Source: Rhizobium mesosinicum (GTDB taxonomy: Bacteria > Pseudomonadota > Alphaproteobacteria > Rhizobiales > Rhizobiaceae). Taken from it: 64,000 nucleotides of DNA. The notes beneath the pieces are model-generated. The model was not told where the DNA came from. It did no database searches and worked only from the letters and a program-made list of their open reading frames with translations. Made by a program: the position numbers and the translations under genes. Below are positions 36,124-46,513 of this stretch, piece after piece; position 1 is the stretch's first letter, and each line of letters opens with the position of its first letter. The stretch covers positions 186,001-250,000 of the forward strand of contig NZ_JAEUAK010000005.1 in the NCBI RefSeq assembly GCF_019511345.1. Reading direction: 5' to 3'.

Positions 36124-36501
36124 TTAATTAAGTTCAGCCGGCGCACGGCCGTTCAGCTTGTCGGTGATGCTCTGAATACGGCTCGTCACTTCCGAGAGCG
36201 CCGCCGCAATGCCTTCTTCCGTACGGGCGGTGGCAGCAAGCACGGTATCCCGGTTGCCGCGCAGCGTTTCCAGCTCCGATTCCAGTCCGGCGACGCGCCG
36301 CGTCAGCTCCGATATCTCGTCCATGACCATGATCCCAGCCATGACGGTAATTCTGAGATCCCCGATTTCGCCGAACTGGCCCTTGAGATGGCCGACGTAA
36401 CGGTCGAAACGGACTGCCAGGTCGGTCAGGTGCTCTTCCTGCCCTTCTTCGCAGGCCATGCGATAGGCCTTGCCGTCGATCGTTACCGTTACCTGCGCCA
36501 T
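36124..36501 (-). CDS. zapA: Cell division protein ZapA
   Basis: This 125-residue protein has the ZapA fold: an N-terminal strand MAQVTVTIDGKAYRMACEEG, EEHLTDLAVRFDRYVGHLK, the conserved helix LRITVMAGIMVMDEIS, and a C-terminal coiled coil. ZapA crosslinks FtsZ filaments in the Z-ring. The small coiled-coil protein gene lies 14 bases upstream on the same strand, and 6S RNA follows downstream, an arrangement widely conserved from gamma- to alphaproteobacteria. Confidence 0.92.
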   Translation of the reverse strand: MAQVTVTIDGKAYRMACEEGQEEHLTDLAVRFDRYVGHLKGQFGEIGDLRITVMAGIMVMDEISELTRRVAGLESELETLRGNRDTVLAATARTEEGIAAALSEVTSRIQSITDKLNGRAPAELN

Positions 36502-36515
36502 GCTATCAAGTCCTC

Positions 36516-36791
36516 TTAGCGGTCAAGAACCGCGCGGATCGTTTCCATCGCCGTCACCAGGCGGCGCGAAACCTCGCGGTTGACCTCTTCCAGTCGGTTC
36601 GCGCGGAATTCGGCCTGGTCCAGCTCCTGGGCAAGGCGCGAGCGGTCGGCATGCACGCGGCGAACCTCGCCCTCGATCTCGCCCTGCTCGCGCTGGCGCT
36701 CGATACGCATATCGACGGCATTCTCAAGGCCCGAGATCGCCTGTTTCAGCTCCGTAAGCGCAGCTTCGATGGTTTTGCCGTTAGGCGTCAT
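36516..36791 (-). CDS. Small coiled-coil protein (DUF4164-like)
   Basis: This 91-residue protein is almost entirely helical and predicted coiled coil (EAALTELKQAISGLENAVD, RRVHADRSRLAQELDQAEF, RLEEVNREVSRRLVTAMETI). It resembles the DUF4164 family that precedes zapA in Rhizobiales and could assist division, analogous to ZapB; this is inference. ATG 36791 with ggaagagac upstream is preferred over one at 36812. Confidence 0.75.
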   Translation of the reverse strand: MTPNGKTIEAALTELKQAISGLENAVDMRIERQREQGEIEGEVRRVHADRSRLAQELDQAEFRANRLEEVNREVSRRLVTAMETIRAVLDR

Positions 36792-37124
36792 GTCTCTTCC
36801 GGTTCCCCGCACAAGACCCGCGAATCGGCCTCTGGCACCGACCCTGTATTTTCAAGAGGATATGCAGCTAGGTTGGAGCGCGTCAATAAAGCCTCCCGGC
36901 TCAGCCTCGCCCTATTCTGTGGATGAGCGATTTACATAAGCCCGTCACATAAAATTCGTCTTTTGTAAAACTTGACGGTCAAATGTCAAAAATCGTCGCA
37001 CCCATCCGCCAAACGGCTTCCATTTTGTTGACTTGGCCAATCCAACTGCTATGTCTCGACCGCTCTCATTGATGGTCTTGTCAGGTTCGAGGCCATCCTC
37101 CAACCCGGAACCAGCGGAAAAGCC
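36792..37124. other. Divergent promoter region of zapA operon and tkt
   Basis: These 333 bases are without a gene. They hold the minus-strand promoter for the zapA unit and the plus-strand promoter for transketolase. An AT-rich block lies at 36945-37010, with a ttgacggtcaaatgtcaa direct/inverted arrangement near 36973. No RNA gene is recognised here. Confidence 0.5.
37028..37055 (+). promoter_or_regulatory. Candidate sigma70 promoter of transketolase
   Basis: TTGACT at 37028-37033, a 16-base spacer, then TATGTC at 37050-37055, giving a leader of about 60 bases before the tkt start. Confidence 0.5.
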
Positions 37125-39098
37125 ATGACCTCACGCGAACAAAACGATCGGATGGCGAATGCGATCCGATTCCTCTCCATGGATGCTGTCGAAAAGGCGA
37201 ATTCCGGCCACCCGGGCATGCCGATGGGCATGGCGGATGTGGCGACGGTCCTCTTCACCAAATACCTCCGCTTCGATCCCCAAAAGCCGCACTGGCCGAA
37301 CCGTGACCGCTTCGTCCTTTCCGCCGGCCACGGCTCCATGCTGCTCTACTCGCTGCTCTATTTGACCGGCTATCCGGATATGTCGGTCGAGGACCTCAAG
37401 CAGTTCCGTCAGCTCGGCTCCAAGACCGCCGGCCATCCGGAATACGGTCATGCCACCGGCATCGAAACCACCACCGGCCCGCTCGGCCAGGGCATTGCCA
37501 ACGCCGTCGGCATGGCGATCGCCGAGCGCAAGCTGCGCGAAGAGTTCGGTCCGGAACTGCAAGACCATTATACCTACGTCATCAATGGCGACGGCTGCCT
37601 GATGGAGGGTATCAGCCATGAGGCGATTGCACTCGCCGGCCATCTGAAGCTGAACAAGCTGATCCTCTTCTGGGACAACAACTCGATTACCATCGACGGC
37701 GCCGTCTCGCTGTCCGACTCCACTGACCAGATCGCCCGCTTCAAAGCCGTTCACTGGAACACGATCGAGATCGACGGTCACGACCAGGCCGCCATCGCAG
37801 ACGCGATCGAAGCCGCCCACAAATCCGACCGCCCGACCTTCATCGCCTGCAAGACCGTCATCGGTTTCGGCGCACCGAACAAGCAGGGCACCCACAAGGT
37901 ACACGGCAATCCGCTCGGTGCCGACGAAATTGCCGCGACCCGCAAGGCGCTGAACTGGGAATACGAGCCCTTCGTCATCCCTTCCGATGTCCTCGACGCG
38001 TGGCGCGCAGCTGGCGCCCGCTCCGACAATATCGTCAAGGCCTGGGAAGAAACCCTTTCCAAGTCGCCGGCCAAGGCCGAGTTCACCCGTCGTTTTGCCG
38101 GTGACCTGCCCGAAGGCTTCGACAAGGCCATCGACGACTACAAGAAGAAGCTTGCCGAAACCAAGCCGACGATCGCTTCCCGCAAGGCATCCGAAGATGC
38201 GCTCGAAGTCATCAACGGCTTCGTGCCGGAAACGCTTGGCGGCTCCGCCGACCTGACGCCGTCCAACAACACCAAGACCAGCCAGATGCACTCGATCACG
38301 CCGACGGATTTCGCCGGTCGTTACATGCACTGGGGCATCCGCGAGCACGGCATGGCATCTGCCATGAACGGTATCGCGCTGCACGGCGGTCTTATTCCTT
38401 ACGGCGGCGGCTTCATGATCTTCTCCGATTATTGCCGCCCGCCGATCCGTCTCGCCTCGCTCATGGGCATCCGTGTCATCCACGTGCTCACCCATGACTC
38501 GATCGGCGTCGGCGAAGACGGCCCGACCCACCAGCCGGTCGAGCAGATTGCCGGTCTGCGCGCCGTTCCGAACCTGCGGGTCTTCCGCCCCGCAGACGCG
38601 GTGGAAACCGCGGAATGCTGGCAGATCGCCATGAAAAGCAAGAACCATCCGTCTGCATTGGCTCTCACCCGCCAGAACCTGACGACCGTCCGCACCGAAT
38701 ATAACCAGAAGAACCTCTGCGAACTCGGCGCCTACACGCTCGCCGGCAATGCCGACGCCAAAGTCACGATCTTTGCGTCCGGCTCGGAAGTGGAACTCGC
38801 GGTGGCGGCCCGCGCAACGCTGGAAGGCAAGGGTGTCAGCACCCGTGTCGTTTCCGTTCCCTGCACGGAGCTCTTCTTCGATCAGCCGGATGCTTACCGC
38901 AAGGATGTCATCGGTAACTCGCCGGTCAAGATCGCCGTCGAAGCCGCCGTCCGCGAAGGCTGGGATGCCTTCATCGGTCCGGAAGGAACCTTCGTCGGCA
39001 TGAAGGGCTTCGGCGCTTCCGGTCCGGCAAAGAAGGTCTTCGAACATTTTGGCATCACGGCTGACGCCGTCGTTGCAGCAGCGGAAGCGAAGCTTTAA
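37125..39098 (+). CDS. tkt: Transketolase
   Basis: This 657-residue thiamine-diphosphate enzyme exchanges two-carbon units between sugar phosphates in the pentose-phosphate and Calvin-type pathways. Hallmarks are the opening [23 protein letters not shown], the TPP/Mg motif [13 protein letters not shown] followed by [11 protein letters not shown], and [20 protein letters not shown] in the pyrimidine domain. Length is normal. It heads the carbon cluster tkt-gap-(GNAT)-(antiporter)-pgk-fba. Confidence 0.95.
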   Translation: MTSREQNDRMANAIRFLSMDAVEKANSGHPGMPMGMADVATVLFTKYLRFDPQKPHWPNRDRFVLSAGHGSMLLYSLLYLTGYPDMSVEDLKQFRQLGSKTAGHPEYGHATGIETTTGPLGQGIANAVGMAIAERKLREEFGPELQDHYTYVINGDGCLMEGISHEAIALAGHLKLNKLILFWDNNSITIDGAVSLSDSTDQIARFKAVHWNTIEIDGHDQAAIADAIEAAHKSDRPTFIACKTVIGFGAPNKQGTHKVHGNPLGADEIAATRKALNWEYEPFVIPSDVLDAWRAAGARSDNIVKAWEETLSKSPAKAEFTRRFAGDLPEGFDKAIDDYKKKLAETKPTIASRKASEDALEVINGFVPETLGGSADLTPSNNTKTSQMHSITPTDFAGRYMHWGIREHGMASAMNGIALHGGLIPYGGGFMIFSDYCRPPIRLASLMGIRVIHVLTHDSIGVGEDGPTHQPVEQIAGLRAVPNLRVFRPADAVETAECWQIAMKSKNHPSALALTRQNLTTVRTEYNQKNLCELGAYTLAGNADAKVTIFASGSEVELAVAARATLEGKGVSTRVVSVPCTELFFDQPDAYRKDVIGNSPVKIAVEAAVREGWDAFIGPEGTFVGMKGFGASGPAKKVFEHFGITADAVVAAAEAKL

Positions 39099-39100
39099 TA

Positions 39101-39120
39101 GAAGTACCTTCGGGCACTTC
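39101..39120 (+). other. UUCG-loop hairpin between tkt and gap
   Basis: GAAGTACC, TTCG, GGCACTTC: seven pairs with one mismatch and a stable UUCG tetraloop, directly after the tkt stop and with no T run. More likely an RNA-stabilising or processing element than a terminator. Confidence 0.4.
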
Positions 39121-39164
39121 CTCATCTACTATCAGCAAGCCCCACCTCTAGGGAGTGAATGCAC

Positions 39165-40175
39165 ATGACAGTCAAGGTTGCCATCAACGGTTTCGGACGT
39201 ATCGGCCGCAACGTTCTTCGCGCCATCGTCGAGTCCGGTCGCACCGACATCGAAGTCGTCGCCATCAATGACCTCGGACCGGTCGAAACCAATGCCCACC
39301 TGCTCCGTTACGACTCCATCCACGGCAAGTTCCCGGCCGAAGTGAAGGTCGAAGGCGATACGATCATCGTCGGCGGCGGCAAGCCGATCAAGGTCACCGC
39401 GATCAAGGATCCGGCAACCCTTCCCCACAGGGAACTGGGTGTCGACATCGCGATGGAATGCACGGGCATATTCACCGCTCGCGACAAGGCTGCGGCCCAC
39501 CTGACAGCTGGCGCCAAGCGCGTCATCGTTTCGGCCCCTGCCGACGGTGCTGACCTGACGGTCGTCTTCGGCGTCAACCATGACCAGCTCACCAAGGAGC
39601 ACATGGTCATCTCCAACGCCTCCTGCACGACGAACTGCCTCGTGCCGGTCGTTAAGGTTCTCGACGACGCCGTTGGCATCGACCACGGCTTCATGACGAC
39701 CATCCACTCCTACACCGGTGATCAGCCGACGCTCGACACGATGCACAAGGACCTATATCGCGCCCGTGCTGCTGCGCTTTCGATGATCCCGACCTCGACA
39801 GGCGCAGCCAAGGCCGTCGGCCTCGTTCTGCCGCACCTGAAGGGTAAGCTTGACGGCACCTCGATCCGCGTTCCAACCCCGAACGTTTCCGTCGTCGACT
39901 TCAAGTTCGTTGCCAAAAAGGCCACCACGGTCGGCGAAATCAACGAAGCTATCAAGGCTGCCTCCAATGGCAAGCTGAAGGGTATCCTCGGCTACACCGA
40001 CGAGCCGCTGGTTTCTCGCGACTTCAACCACGACAGCCACTCCTCGATCTTCGCAACCGATCAGACCAAGGTCATGGAAGGCAACTTCGTGCGCGTCCTG
40101 TCCTGGTACGATAACGAGTGGGGCTTCTCCAGCCGCATGTCCGACACGGCTGTGGCCTTCGCCAAACTTATCTGA
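39165..40175 (+). CDS. gap: Glyceraldehyde-3-phosphate dehydrogenase, type I
   Basis: This 336-residue NAD-linked GAPDH has the Rossmann start [15 protein letters not shown]36 in VAINDLG (NAD-type specificity), the catalytic Cys154 in [12 protein letters not shown], and the [11 protein letters not shown]-terminal segment. I chose ATG 39165, ten bases from gggag, over an ATG two codons earlier that stands too close to it. It lies 66 bases behind tkt and is followed by a strong terminator. Confidence 0.96.
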   Translation: MTVKVAINGFGRIGRNVLRAIVESGRTDIEVVAINDLGPVETNAHLLRYDSIHGKFPAEVKVEGDTIIVGGGKPIKVTAIKDPATLPHRELGVDIAMECTGIFTARDKAAAHLTAGAKRVIVSAPADGADLTVVFGVNHDQLTKEHMVISNASCTTNCLVPVVKVLDDAVGIDHGFMTTIHSYTGDQPTLDTMHKDLYRARAAALSMIPTSTGAAKAVGLVLPHLKGKLDGTSIRVPTPNVSVVDFKFVAKKATTVGEINEAIKAASNGKLKGILGYTDEPLVSRDFNHDSHSSIFATDQTKVMEGNFVRVLSWYDNEWGFSSRMSDTAVAFAKLI

Positions 40176-40198
40176 GCCTTTAGGCAGTGACATTAGAA

Positions 40199-40228
40199 AA
40201 CGGCTCGGGAAACCGGGCCGTTTTTCGT
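40199..40228 (+). terminator. Intrinsic terminator after gap
   Basis: AACGGCTCGG, GAAA, CCGGGCCGTT followed by TTT, 24 bases after the gap stop codon. Confidence 0.85.
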
Positions 40229-40251
40229 TTCGGGCAAACGTTGGGAAGAGC

Positions 40252-40761
40252 ATGACGCAGTTGACCATTCGCAAGGCGACTGTTGATGACGCGGAGGAAC
40301 TCTGCGGACTTATCAATGAAATCATCGAAGCCGGCGGCACGACCGCGCTGCAGGATCCCTTTTCTCCCGAAATCCTGGCTGACTGGTTCATATCAGGCGA
40401 ATTCGCGATCGTCTGCCATGTGGCGCAAGCGGGCTCTGGGCTGACAGGCTTTCAGTTTCTCAGCCGTTATGGCGAACTGCCGGAGGGTTGGGCCGATATC
40501 GGAACCTTCGCGCGCCAGAGTCCAAAGATACCAGGCGTCGGCACCGCGCTGTTTGCAGCAACGCTTTCCGCTGCCGCGGAGCGCAATATCGACGTCATCA
40601 ATGCGACCATCCGCGCCGACAATACCGGCGGTCTCGCATATTACGAAAAGATGGGCTTCCGCACTTATAACACGCTGGTGAAAGTGCCGCTTGCCGACGG
40701 TACGCCGGTGGACAGGATTCAGAAGAAATACCCGGTCAAGAAAGAACGAAGCGTCCTCTGA
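40252..40761 (+). CDS. GNAT-family N-acetyltransferase
   Basis: This 169-residue acetyltransferase has an N-terminal TIRKATVDDAEELCGLINEII segment, IGTFARQSPKIPGVGTALFAATL (acetyl-CoA-binding motif A, with the unusual PGVGTAL loop) and ATIRADNTGGLAYYEKMGFRTY, the MGFR ending common to GNATs. Substrate unknown. It sits between gap and the antiporter and is separated from gap by a terminator, so it has its own promoter. Confidence 0.85.
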   Translation: MTQLTIRKATVDDAEELCGLINEIIEAGGTTALQDPFSPEILADWFISGEFAIVCHVAQAGSGLTGFQFLSRYGELPEGWADIGTFARQSPKIPGVGTALFAATLSAAAERNIDVINATIRADNTGGLAYYEKMGFRTYNTLVKVPLADGTPVDRIQKKYPVKKERSVL

Positions 40762-41040
40762 CGACCTGATCAACAAAAAGTGCAGTGCCCCGCCTATCTG
40801 CCCTGCTCTCGCCTGATTTCCTTATACATTCTTTATACAGAGTTTTTCCCGTAGCATTCTTCATTGCCCTCACCCGAGGGCCGTACAGCAGCATGATGCA
40901 GCAATCCAGTCGAGGTTAAGCCGCAAGGCCTACCCTTCTGTGGCATTTTGCCGTTTACTAAAAGATCGCACTGGGCGCGGAGGGGCGAGGACAGGCCGGA
41001 GGCGGCTTCGGGATGGCGTGATGAGGCGAAAGGGGTAGGC
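40762..41040. other. Intergenic region before the K+/H+ antiporter gene
   Basis: These 279 bases have an AT-rich patch with ttatacattctttatacag at 40822-40840, which may supply a promoter, and a purine-rich GC leader at 40975-41035. No RNA motif is recognised. Confidence 0.4.
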
Positions 41041-42891
41041 ATGGAAGCGTTTTATATCGTGGTGCTGGTCGCGACGGCACTTGTGCTTCTTGCTGCCTTT
41101 TCCAGCCTTCTTGCCTTCCGCTTCGGCGCTCCCCTGCTTTTGCTCTTCCTCATGATCGGCCTTGCCGCAGGTGTCGATGGTCTCGGCATCGAATTCAGCA
41201 ACAACTACCTCGCCTATATCCTGGGTTCGATTGCTCTTGCGATCATTCTCTTCGATTCCGGCTTTGGCACGCCGATGCAGGCCTTCCGGATTGCCGCGAT
41301 ACCGTCATTGACGCTGGCCTCAGTCGGCGTACTCTTGACAGCGGCCCTCTTTGCCTTCGCCGCTCGCTGGTTGCTCAACTTCACCTGGCTGGAAGGCATG
41401 CTGCTCGGTTCGATCGTCGCCTCCACCGATGCCGCGGCCGTCTTCTTCCTGCTGCGCATCGGCGGCATCAATATCCGCGACAAGGTGCGTTCCACGCTTG
41501 AGGTTGAATCCGGCACCAACGACCCGATGGCGATTTTCCTCACCATCGCACTGGTCGAGGTTCTCGCCAGCGGCGAACGCTACGCCGGCATCAATATCGG
41601 CATGCTCGCCATGTTCATCCAGCAAATGGGCCTTGGCGTTATCCTCGGCCTGCTCGGCGGCATGATGATCGTGCTGATCGCCGGCCGGCTGGAAACGGAT
41701 CGCGGCCTCACGCCGATCTTCGTGCTGGCGCTCGCTCTGCTCGTCTTCTCCTTCACCGGTGCTGTCGGCGGCAGCGGCTTCCTTGCCGTCTATGTCGCGG
41801 GCATCTACGCCGGAAACCGTAAGATGCAGGCGATCGGCACCATCAGGCGCTTTCAGGACGGCATGACCTGGCTTGCCCAGATCATCATGTTCCTCGTGCT
41901 CGGCCTGCTCGCAACACCCTCGCAGTTTCCGGTCATCATCGTGCCGGCAATCCTGCTGGCACTGTTCCTGATCTTTATCGCCCGGCCGCTCGCCGTCTGG
42001 GTGTCACTGCTGCCTTTCGATTATACGCAGCAGGAAATCGGCTTCGTGGCCTGGGTCGGCCTGCGCGGCGCCGTCTCGATCCTGCTTGCCATCATGCCGA
42101 TCCTCGGCGGGCTGCAGCATAGCCAGATCTATTTTAACACTGCCTTCATCATCGTGCTTGTCTCGCTGCTCGTGCAGGGCTGGACGATCAAGCCGGTCGC
42201 CAAGCGCCTCGGTCTCATCATCCCGCCGCGCATCGGCGCGGTCGACAAAGTCGAGGTCGACCTGCCGGGTGCGGCCAATCACGAGTTGCTTTCCTATCGC
42301 GTCGTCAAGGACAGCCCGGTTCTTCGCGGCGAGCGCATTCCGCGCTGGGCAGCACCCTCGCTCGTGATCCGCGACGGCAAGTCGATGCGCTACCAATATG
42401 CCGGTCGCTTGAGGGAAAACGATCTCGTCTACCTCTTCATCGCTCCCAGCTATTCGCGCCTGCTCGACCGCCTCTTCGCCAGCCGCGCACCTGTTGATGA
42501 GGACGACGCGGAATTCTTCGGCGCCTTCGCGCTGTCGCCGGCCCGCCCTGCCGCCGATCTCGATGCCGCCTATGGTCCGGGCCTGCTCAACGAATCCGAG
42601 AAGGGTCTGACGATCGCCGAACTGATGAAACAACGCCTTGGCGGCAAGGCTGACTATGCTGATCGCGTCCGTCTCGGCTCGCTTATCCTCATCGTCCGCG
42701 ACCTCGACGACCAGGATCACATCACCTCCGTCGGCATGTCGCTGGAAGCCGTCGAGCCCGCCATTACGCTGCCGATCTTCATCAATCTGCGCGAGATTAT
42801 CCAGCGCACCCGCGAGCGTATGAAGGGCCGGAAGAAGCACGAGGCAACGGCTGCGGAAAGCGCTGCAGGACGTGACGAAAGCCCACGCTAA
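41041..42891 (+). CDS. Potassium/proton antiporter (NhaP2/CvrA type) with C-terminal regulatory domain
   Basis: This 616-residue CPA-type cation/proton antiporter has about twelve helices in residues 1-395. It includes the paired-acid region [16 protein letters not shown] and [20 protein letters not shown] (Asp-Asp ion site), and [17 protein letters not shown] TrkA_C-like domain follows at about 400-480 ([33 protein letters not shown]), then a CorC/HlyC-type domain. It exchanges K+ or Na+ for H+ across the inner membrane. RBS aaaggggtaggc precedes the ATG. A longer GC-rich upstream frame is not needed. Confidence 0.9.
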   Translation: MEAFYIVVLVATALVLLAAFSSLLAFRFGAPLLLLFLMIGLAAGVDGLGIEFSNNYLAYILGSIALAIILFDSGFGTPMQAFRIAAIPSLTLASVGVLLTAALFAFAARWLLNFTWLEGMLLGSIVASTDAAAVFFLLRIGGINIRDKVRSTLEVESGTNDPMAIFLTIALVEVLASGERYAGINIGMLAMFIQQMGLGVILGLLGGMMIVLIAGRLETDRGLTPIFVLALALLVFSFTGAVGGSGFLAVYVAGIYAGNRKMQAIGTIRRFQDGMTWLAQIIMFLVLGLLATPSQFPVIIVPAILLALFLIFIARPLAVWVSLLPFDYTQQEIGFVAWVGLRGAVSILLAIMPILGGLQHSQIYFNTAFIIVLVSLLVQGWTIKPVAKRLGLIIPPRIGAVDKVEVDLPGAANHELLSYRVVKDSPVLRGERIPRWAAPSLVIRDGKSMRYQYAGRLRENDLVYLFIAPSYSRLLDRLFASRAPVDEDDAEFFGAFALSPARPAADLDAAYGPGLLNESEKGLTIAELMKQRLGGKADYADRVRLGSLILIVRDLDDQDHITSVGMSLEAVEPAITLPIFINLREIIQRTRERMKGRKKHEATAAESAAGRDESPR

Positions 42892-42970
42892 ACGGCCGCC
42901 GACTGCCTTGCGTCTCCTCCGATCCTTGCTATGGTCGGCGCAACTTTCGCCAACACGAACGGATACTCCC

Positions 42971-44167
42971 ATGGCAGCTTTCAAGACCATCGACGACCTC
43001 AACGACATCGCCGGCAAGCGCGTTCTCGTCCGCGTCGACCTTAACGTCCCGGTCAAGGACGGCAAGGTTACGGACACGACCCGCATCGAGCGCGTTGCGC
43101 CGACGATCCTCGAACTGTCAGAAAAGGGCGCCAAGGTCATCCTGCTCGCTCATTTCGGCCGCCCGAAGGACGGTCCCTCGCCAGAATTCTCCCTTTCGCT
43201 GGTTGCCCCCTCCGTCGAGCAGGTACTTGACCACGCCGTGCTGACGGCATCCGACTGCATCGGCGAGGCAGCCGCTTCTGCCGTCGCAAAGATGAACAAT
43301 GGCGATATCCTGCTCCTGGAAAACACCCGCTTCCACAAGGGCGAGGAAAAGAACGATCCAGATTTTACCAAGGCGCTCGCCGCAAACGGCGATATCTATG
43401 TGAACGACGCCTTTTCGGCCGCGCACCGCGCCCACTCCTCCACCGAAGGTCTTGCCCATCATTTACCGGCTTATGCGGGGCGCACGATGCAGGCCGAACT
43501 CGAGGCACTGGAAAAAGGCCTTGGCAACCCGGTCCGTCCGGTCGTCGCAATCGTTGGCGGCGCCAAGGTCTCGACCAAGATCGACCTTCTTACGAATCTC
43601 GTGAAGAGGGTCGATGCACTTGTCATCGGCGGCGGCATGGCCAATACCTTCATCGCCGCCCGCGGCACCAATGTCGGCAAGTCGCTTTGCGAGCATGATC
43701 TTGCCGATACGGCCAAGCAGATCATGATCGAAGCTGCCACCGCCGGCTGCGCGATCGTTCTGCCGGAAGACGGTGTCGTCGCCCGTGAATTCAAGGCAGG
43801 TGCCGCCAACGAGATCGTCTCGATCGAAGCCATCCCCGGTGATGCCATGGTCCTCGATGTCGGTCCGAAGTCGGTCGATGCCGTCAAGGCCTGGATCGAA
43901 CGCGCCGCGACACTCGTCTGGAACGGTCCGCTCGGCGCCTTCGAAATCGAGCCCTTCGATGCAGCGACCGTCGCCGCCGCTCGATATGCCGCCGAACGCA
44001 CCAAGGCCGGCAAGCTCACGTCAGTCGCAGGCGGTGGTGATACGGTCTCTGCTCTGAACCATGCGGGCGTTGCCGAAGAATTTACCTACGTTTCGACGGC
44101 AGGCGGCGCCTTTCTTGAATGGATGGAAGGCAAGGAACTGCCCGGCGTCGCCGTTCTCTCCCGTTAA
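42971..44167 (+). CDS. pgk: Phosphoglycerate kinase
   Basis: This 398-residue enzyme transfers phosphate between 1,3-bisphosphoglycerate and ADP. Signatures are the basic patch [13 protein letters not shown] near residue 16, [34 protein letters not shown], and the ATP-site [11 protein letters not shown] near the C terminus. ATG 42971 is preceded by an adequate ggatactccc context. The longer frame from 42872 would overlap the antiporter gene. A terminator follows. Confidence 0.95.
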   Translation: MAAFKTIDDLNDIAGKRVLVRVDLNVPVKDGKVTDTTRIERVAPTILELSEKGAKVILLAHFGRPKDGPSPEFSLSLVAPSVEQVLDHAVLTASDCIGEAAASAVAKMNNGDILLLENTRFHKGEEKNDPDFTKALAANGDIYVNDAFSAAHRAHSSTEGLAHHLPAYAGRTMQAELEALEKGLGNPVRPVVAIVGGAKVSTKIDLLTNLVKRVDALVIGGGMANTFIAARGTNVGKSLCEHDLADTAKQIMIEAATAGCAIVLPEDGVVAREFKAGAANEIVSIEAIPGDAMVLDVGPKSVDAVKAWIERAATLVWNGPLGAFEIEPFDAATVAAARYAAERTKAGKLTSVAGGGDTVSALNHAGVAEEFTYVSTAGGAFLEWMEGKELPGVAVLSR

Positions 44168-44214
44168 CTGGCCCACTGACGGGTAAGCCGATTAGGCAGA
44201 TATTCCAGCAGGAT

Positions 44215-44248
44215 AGACCGCGGAGGCTAGAGCTTCCGCGGTCTTTTG
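44215..44248 (+). terminator. Intrinsic terminator after pgk
   Basis: GACCGCGGA and TCCGCGGTC separated by about ten bases, followed by TTTT, 49 bases after the pgk stop. Confidence 0.82.
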
Positions 44249-44274
44249 CTCAAAAAGAGAAAAAATACCCGAAC

Positions 44275-44310
44275 TTTCAAACGATTGAAATCAATTCAAT
44301 CGTTTCAATG
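44275..44310. promoter_or_regulatory. Paired LacI-type operator-like palindromes upstream of fbaB
   Basis: A perfect inverted repeat, AAACGATTGAA (44279-44289) and TTCAATCGTTT (44295-44305), lies 96 bases before the aldolase start. Each arm also reads as a 16-base LacI-family-type site with central CG (TTTCAAACGATTGAAA is one base from perfect). The two CG centres are 19 bases apart. The regulator is unknown. Confidence 0.5.
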
Positions 44311-44400
44311 ACTTAGCGCTCCCATTTTTCTCCCTATAAACTTCTGTTATCCGAGTTCTATATTGTCAATTCTGCTGGGTTTCATTGTGGAGAGAACGAG

Positions 44401-45426
44401 ATGAGCGAACGACTGGAAGACATTGCAGTGAAGATGGTTGCTGGCGGTCGGGGCCTGCTTGCAGCCGACGAATCGACCTCCACCATCAAGAAGCGTTTCG
44501 ATACGATCGATCTTGAATCGACCGAGACCAGCCGCCGCGATTATCGCGAGATGCTCTTCCGCTCGGAAGACGCAATGAAGAAGTACATTTCCGGTGTCAT
44601 CCTTTACGAGGAAACCCTGTTTCAGAAGGCTGCCGACGGCACGCCTTTCGTCGACATCATCAAGGCCGCCGACAGCATTCCGGGCATCAAGGTCGATATC
44701 GGCGCCAAGCCGATGGCCAAGTTCCCTGGCGAGACCATCACCGAAGGCCTCGATGGTCTCGCAGATCGCCTTGCCAAATATTACGAAGCCGGCGCCCGCT
44801 TCGCCAAGTGGCGCGGTGTGATCGCTATCTCTGAGACCCTGCCAACCCGCGGTTCCGTGCGCGCGAACGCTCAGGCGCTGGCCCGTTATGCCGCACTGTG
44901 CCAGGAAGCCGGGATCGTGCCGATCGTCGAGCCGGAATGCCTGATGGACGGCAAGCCGGGTGATCACAATATCGACCGCTGCGCCGAAGTGACCGAATCG
45001 ACGCTGCGCATCGTGTTTGAGGAACTGGCCGACGCGCGCGTCAGCCTCGAAGGCATGATCCTCAAGCCGAACATGGTCATCGACGGCAAGAATGCCCGCA
45101 AAGCTTCCGTCGCTGAAGTCGCCGAGCGCACCGTGCAGGTGCTGAAGCGCACAGTTCCGTCAGCCGTTCCCGGCATCGCCTTCCTCTCCGGCGGCCAGAC
45201 AACCGAAGAAGCGACCGCCCATCTCTCGGCAATCAATTCCGGCTACGAGCTGCCCTGGCTCGTCACCTTCTCCTATGGCCGCGCCCTACAGGACAGCGCG
45301 CTTAAGGCCTGGAATGGCAAGCAGGAAAACGTCGCCGCCGGCCAGCGCGAATTCTCTCATCGCGCCGAAATGAACAGTCTCGCCGCCAAGGGCAACTGGA
45401 AGGCCGAGCTCGAAAAGGCCGCGTGA
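44401..45426 (+). CDS. fbaB: Fructose-bisphosphate aldolase, class I
   Basis: This 341-residue Schiff-base aldolase cleaves fructose 1,6-bisphosphate. The Schiff-base Lys222 lies in GMILKPNMVI, and VEPECLMDGKPGDHN, LLAADESTSTIKKRF and FLSGGQTTEEA are diagnostic of the eukaryote-like class I family. No zinc-binding class II motif is present. RBS gtggagagaacgag stands ahead of ATG. It is the last gene of the carbon cluster, with its own promoter region and terminator. Confidence 0.95.
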   Translation: MSERLEDIAVKMVAGGRGLLAADESTSTIKKRFDTIDLESTETSRRDYREMLFRSEDAMKKYISGVILYEETLFQKAADGTPFVDIIKAADSIPGIKVDIGAKPMAKFPGETITEGLDGLADRLAKYYEAGARFAKWRGVIAISETLPTRGSVRANAQALARYAALCQEAGIVPIVEPECLMDGKPGDHNIDRCAEVTESTLRIVFEELADARVSLEGMILKPNMVIDGKNARKASVAEVAERTVQVLKRTVPSAVPGIAFLSGGQTTEEATAHLSAINSGYELPWLVTFSYGRALQDSALKAWNGKQENVAAGQREFSHRAEMNSLAAKGNWKAELEKAA

Positions 45427-45450
45427 GCCTTTTGATATTGAGAAAATGAG

Positions 45451-45481
45451 ACAGGCGGCGAACATCTTCGCCGCCTGTTTC
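45451..45481 (+). terminator. Intrinsic terminator after fbaB
   Basis: A perfect 12-bp stem ACAGGCGGCGAA/TTCGCCGCCTGT with a four-base CATC loop and a short T run, 24 bases after the stop. Confidence 0.85.
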
Positions 45482-45586
45482 ATTTACGCTTACCTGTCAC
45501 GAAGGCGATTTGTCATGGCGACAAGATAATCCTTCGCCACAATCGCTGGCCTCGCTAATCATGACGGCTTGACCATTGGAGCCGCC

Positions 45587-46507
45587 ATGAAAAGCCTGCC
45601 CTACATCACCGTCGACGTCTTCACCTCTACCCGCTTCGAGGGCAATCCGCTCGCGGTCATGAGCGACGCCAGAGGCGTCGGCGACGCGGCAATGCAGAAG
45701 ATCGCTGCCGAATTCGGCTATTCCGAAGTCACCTTCGTGCTTCCTCCGGAAAACCCTCAAAACTCGGCAAGAGTGCGTATCTTTACGCCGACGATGGAGA
45801 TACCCTTCGCCGGTCATCCCAATGTCGGCACCGCCTATGTGCTCGGTCAGCAGAGCGAAATCTTCGGCCGCCCCATCGGCGAAACGCTGCGGTTCGAAGA
45901 GAAGGCCGGCCTCGTCGAGGTTGCCCTGCAGCGCCGTGAAGGCCAAGTCACCGCAGCGACGATCCGTGCTCCACGACCGCTTGAAATAGAAGACACGATA
46001 GCCGATGCGGTCATCGCCGGGTGCGCCTCCATCGATCCGGCGTCAATCCGCAAGGACACGCATGTCCCGGTCTTCGTCTCCGTCGGCCTGAAATTTGCCG
46101 TTTCCGAACTCGAAAGCCTCGAGGCTCTGGCCGCGGCAAGCCCCAATATCAACGGCTTCCAGGCTGCGGCCAAGTCAGTAACCGGCAGCCATGATTTCTC
46201 CCTGTTCCTCTATGTTCGCCCTGCCGCCACACCTTGGAAGATCCGCGCCCGCATGTTCGCGCCGCTGGACAACGTCATCGAAGACCCCGCGACCGGCAGC
46301 GCTTCGGCAGCCCTTTCCGCCTATCTCGTCTCACTCCTGCCGGAGGCGGACATCAGCCGGCATGTGACGATCGAACAGGGCGTCGAAATGGGCCGGCGCA
46401 GCGTCATCGAACTCGATGTGGTCAAGAAAGCCGGCGCGGTGACCGACGTGACGATCTCGGGAAGCTGCGTACCCGTCATGAAAGGCGAGATTATCCTACA
46501 GGACTGA
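45587..46507 (+). CDS. PhzF-family isomerase
   Basis: This 306-residue diaminopimelate-epimerase-fold protein carries TSTRFEGNPLAVMSDA, AEFGYSEVTFV (the catalytic Glu of PhzF-type isomerases), TPTMEIPFAGHPNVGTAYV and the late DPATGSASAALSAYL. PhzF itself makes phenazines, but most family members, including this stand-alone one with no phz genes around, have unknown substrates. The start at 45587 has ggagccgcc upstream. Confidence 0.88.
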   Translation: MKSLPYITVDVFTSTRFEGNPLAVMSDARGVGDAAMQKIAAEFGYSEVTFVLPPENPQNSARVRIFTPTMEIPFAGHPNVGTAYVLGQQSEIFGRPIGETLRFEEKAGLVEVALQRREGQVTAATIRAPRPLEIEDTIADAVIAGCASIDPASIRKDTHVPVFVSVGLKFAVSELESLEALAAASPNINGFQAAAKSVTGSHDFSLFLYVRPAATPWKIRARMFAPLDNVIEDPATGSASAALSAYLVSLLPEADISRHVTIEQGVEMGRRSVIELDVVKKAGAVTDVTISGSCVPVMKGEIILQD

Positions 46508-46513
46508 ACATGC

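Noticed and set aside
37131..39125. 664-residue open frame antisense to transketolase
   Set aside because: The plus-strand frame encodes an unmistakable transketolase. The antisense frame is a by-product of GC-rich codon usage and has no recognisable domain.
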